From NCBI RefSeq assembly GCF_016863315.1, contig NZ_BOOQ01000026.1:62001-126000 (forward strand): a DNA stretch of 64,000 nt. The letters are read 5' to 3'. Below are positions 63,559 through 64,000 of this stretch, piece by piece. The notes below the pieces were generated by a model. It did not search any database and was not told the DNA's origin. It saw only the letters and a program-made list of their open reading frames with translations. The DNA is from Planotetraspora silvatica. Its GTDB lineage: Bacteria > Actinomycetota > Actinomycetes > Streptosporangiales > Streptosporangiaceae. The position numbers and the translations under genes were made by a program. Numbering within the stretch: position 1 is the stretch's first letter; each line of letters begins with the position of its first letter.

Positions 63559-64000
63559 ATGTCCACCGCGACCGAAGTCGTGACCCGTCGCTCCGCCGAG
63601 TCGACCGGTCGTGCGCCACGGCGTCCCGTGGCGCGCAGGAGACTGGTCTCTGCCGCGTTCGTCGCCCCGCTCGTCGTGTTCCTCCTGGTCTTCTTCGCGT
63701 ATCCGCTCGGGCTCGGCATCGCGATGAGTCTGCAGGACTTCGACGTGGCCGCGCTCGTGCGCGGCTTCGGTGACTTCGTCGGCCTCGCGAACTACGTCGA
63801 CGTCCTCAAATCCCCGGTGACGCAGGCCGCCGTCGTCCGTACCGTGATCTTCACGGTGTTGTCCGTGGTGTTCTCCGTGGGGATCGGGCTCGCCATCGCG
63901 CTCTACTTCAATCGCCGGTTCCCGCTCAGCCGCTTCCTGCGGGCGCTGATCCTGCTGCCCTGGCTCCTGCCGACCATCGCGAGCGGCACGCTCTTCAAGA
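63559..64000 (+). CDS. Sugar ABC transporter permease (MalF type), cut by window end
   Basis: First 147 residues of a permease following the binding protein by 54 bp. A basic N-terminal part (TRRSAESTGRAPRRPVARRR) precedes membrane helices (LVSAAFVAPLVVFLLVFFAYPLGLGIAMSLQ; TVIFTVLSVVFSVGIGLAIALYF; FLRALILLPWLLPTIASGTLF). ATG 63559 follows GAAAGG. The gene continues past the window; a second permease gene probably follows. Confidence 0.87.
   Translation, partial: MSTATEVVTRRSAESTGRAPRRPVARRRLVSAAFVAPLVVFLLVFFAYPLGLGIAMSLQDFDVAALVRGFGDFVGLANYVDVLKSPVTQAAVVRTVIFTVLSVVFSVGIGLAIALYFNRRFPLSRFLRALILLPWLLPTIASGTLFK

Overview
The window is very GC-rich actinobacterial chromosome with dense, short-spaced genes. 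Branched-chain amino acid leader peptides, leaderless starts, a Ser/Thr kinase, DUF1707-FHA and VanW proteins, and the order ligA / GGDEF-EAL / gatCAB / GGDEF-EAL / ilvBNC / serA / leuB / ilvE / cimA / gltX (which I recall from Streptomyces and relatives) point to Streptosporangiales or a near neighbour. This is inference from gene content; no rRNA, tRNA, transposase, phage gene or CRISPR array was seen.

Layout. 1-8.8 kb: the end of an unknown gene, a membrane Ser/Thr kinase, etfBA, a rhomboid-like protease, a TetR/MFS export pair, a cysteine desulfurase and an unrecognised protein. 8.8-14 kb: mnmA, a divergent MBL hydrolase / MetE-like pair, and ligA. 14.2-23.9 kb: a membrane GGDEF-EAL protein, then gatC-gatA, two accessory genes (an OLD-like ATPase and a DUF4276/TOPRIM-like protein) inserted before gatB, then a VanW protein. 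24-26.2 kb: a PQQ-type sugar dehydrogenase lipoprotein and a D-2-hydroxyacid dehydrogenase. 26.4-33 kb: a second GGDEF-EAL protein, then the ilvBNC operon behind a leader-peptide attenuator. 33-42.8 kb: a PBP4-type carboxypeptidase, FHA and CAP proteins, a PadR-controlled ABC exporter, a GPH transporter and an SseB-like protein. 43.1-58.6 kb: serA, a tiny leader plus a 36-residue protein, a XylFGH-type sugar ABC operon with two ROK proteins, leuB, ilvE, an O-methyltransferase, cimA behind a second attenuator, an ABM protein, an FAA hydrolase and gltX. 58.9-64 kb: a sugar-acid type catabolic cluster (uronate isomerase-like enzyme, PfkB kinase, class I aldolase) divergent from a sugar ABC importer that runs off the window.

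How the genes work together. ilvB, ilvN, ilvC, leuB, ilvE and cimA cover much of isoleucine, valine and leucine synthesis. ilvB and cimA are each preceded by a short Leu/Ile/Val-rich leader and a terminator. GltX with GatCAB makes Gln-tRNA(Gln) by the indirect route. The cysteine desulfurase probably supplies sulfur to MnmA.

The most unusual items are: the ATPase/TOPRIM-like pair translationally coupled inside the gat operon; a 53-bp-period repeat (box TGATCATGCACAGGTTCG) at three convergent gene junctions and nowhere else noticed; tandem repeats that begin on stop codons and repeat the stop in all three frames; and a leaderless 15-residue ORF with two mutually exclusive hairpins ahead of a 36-residue protein gene.
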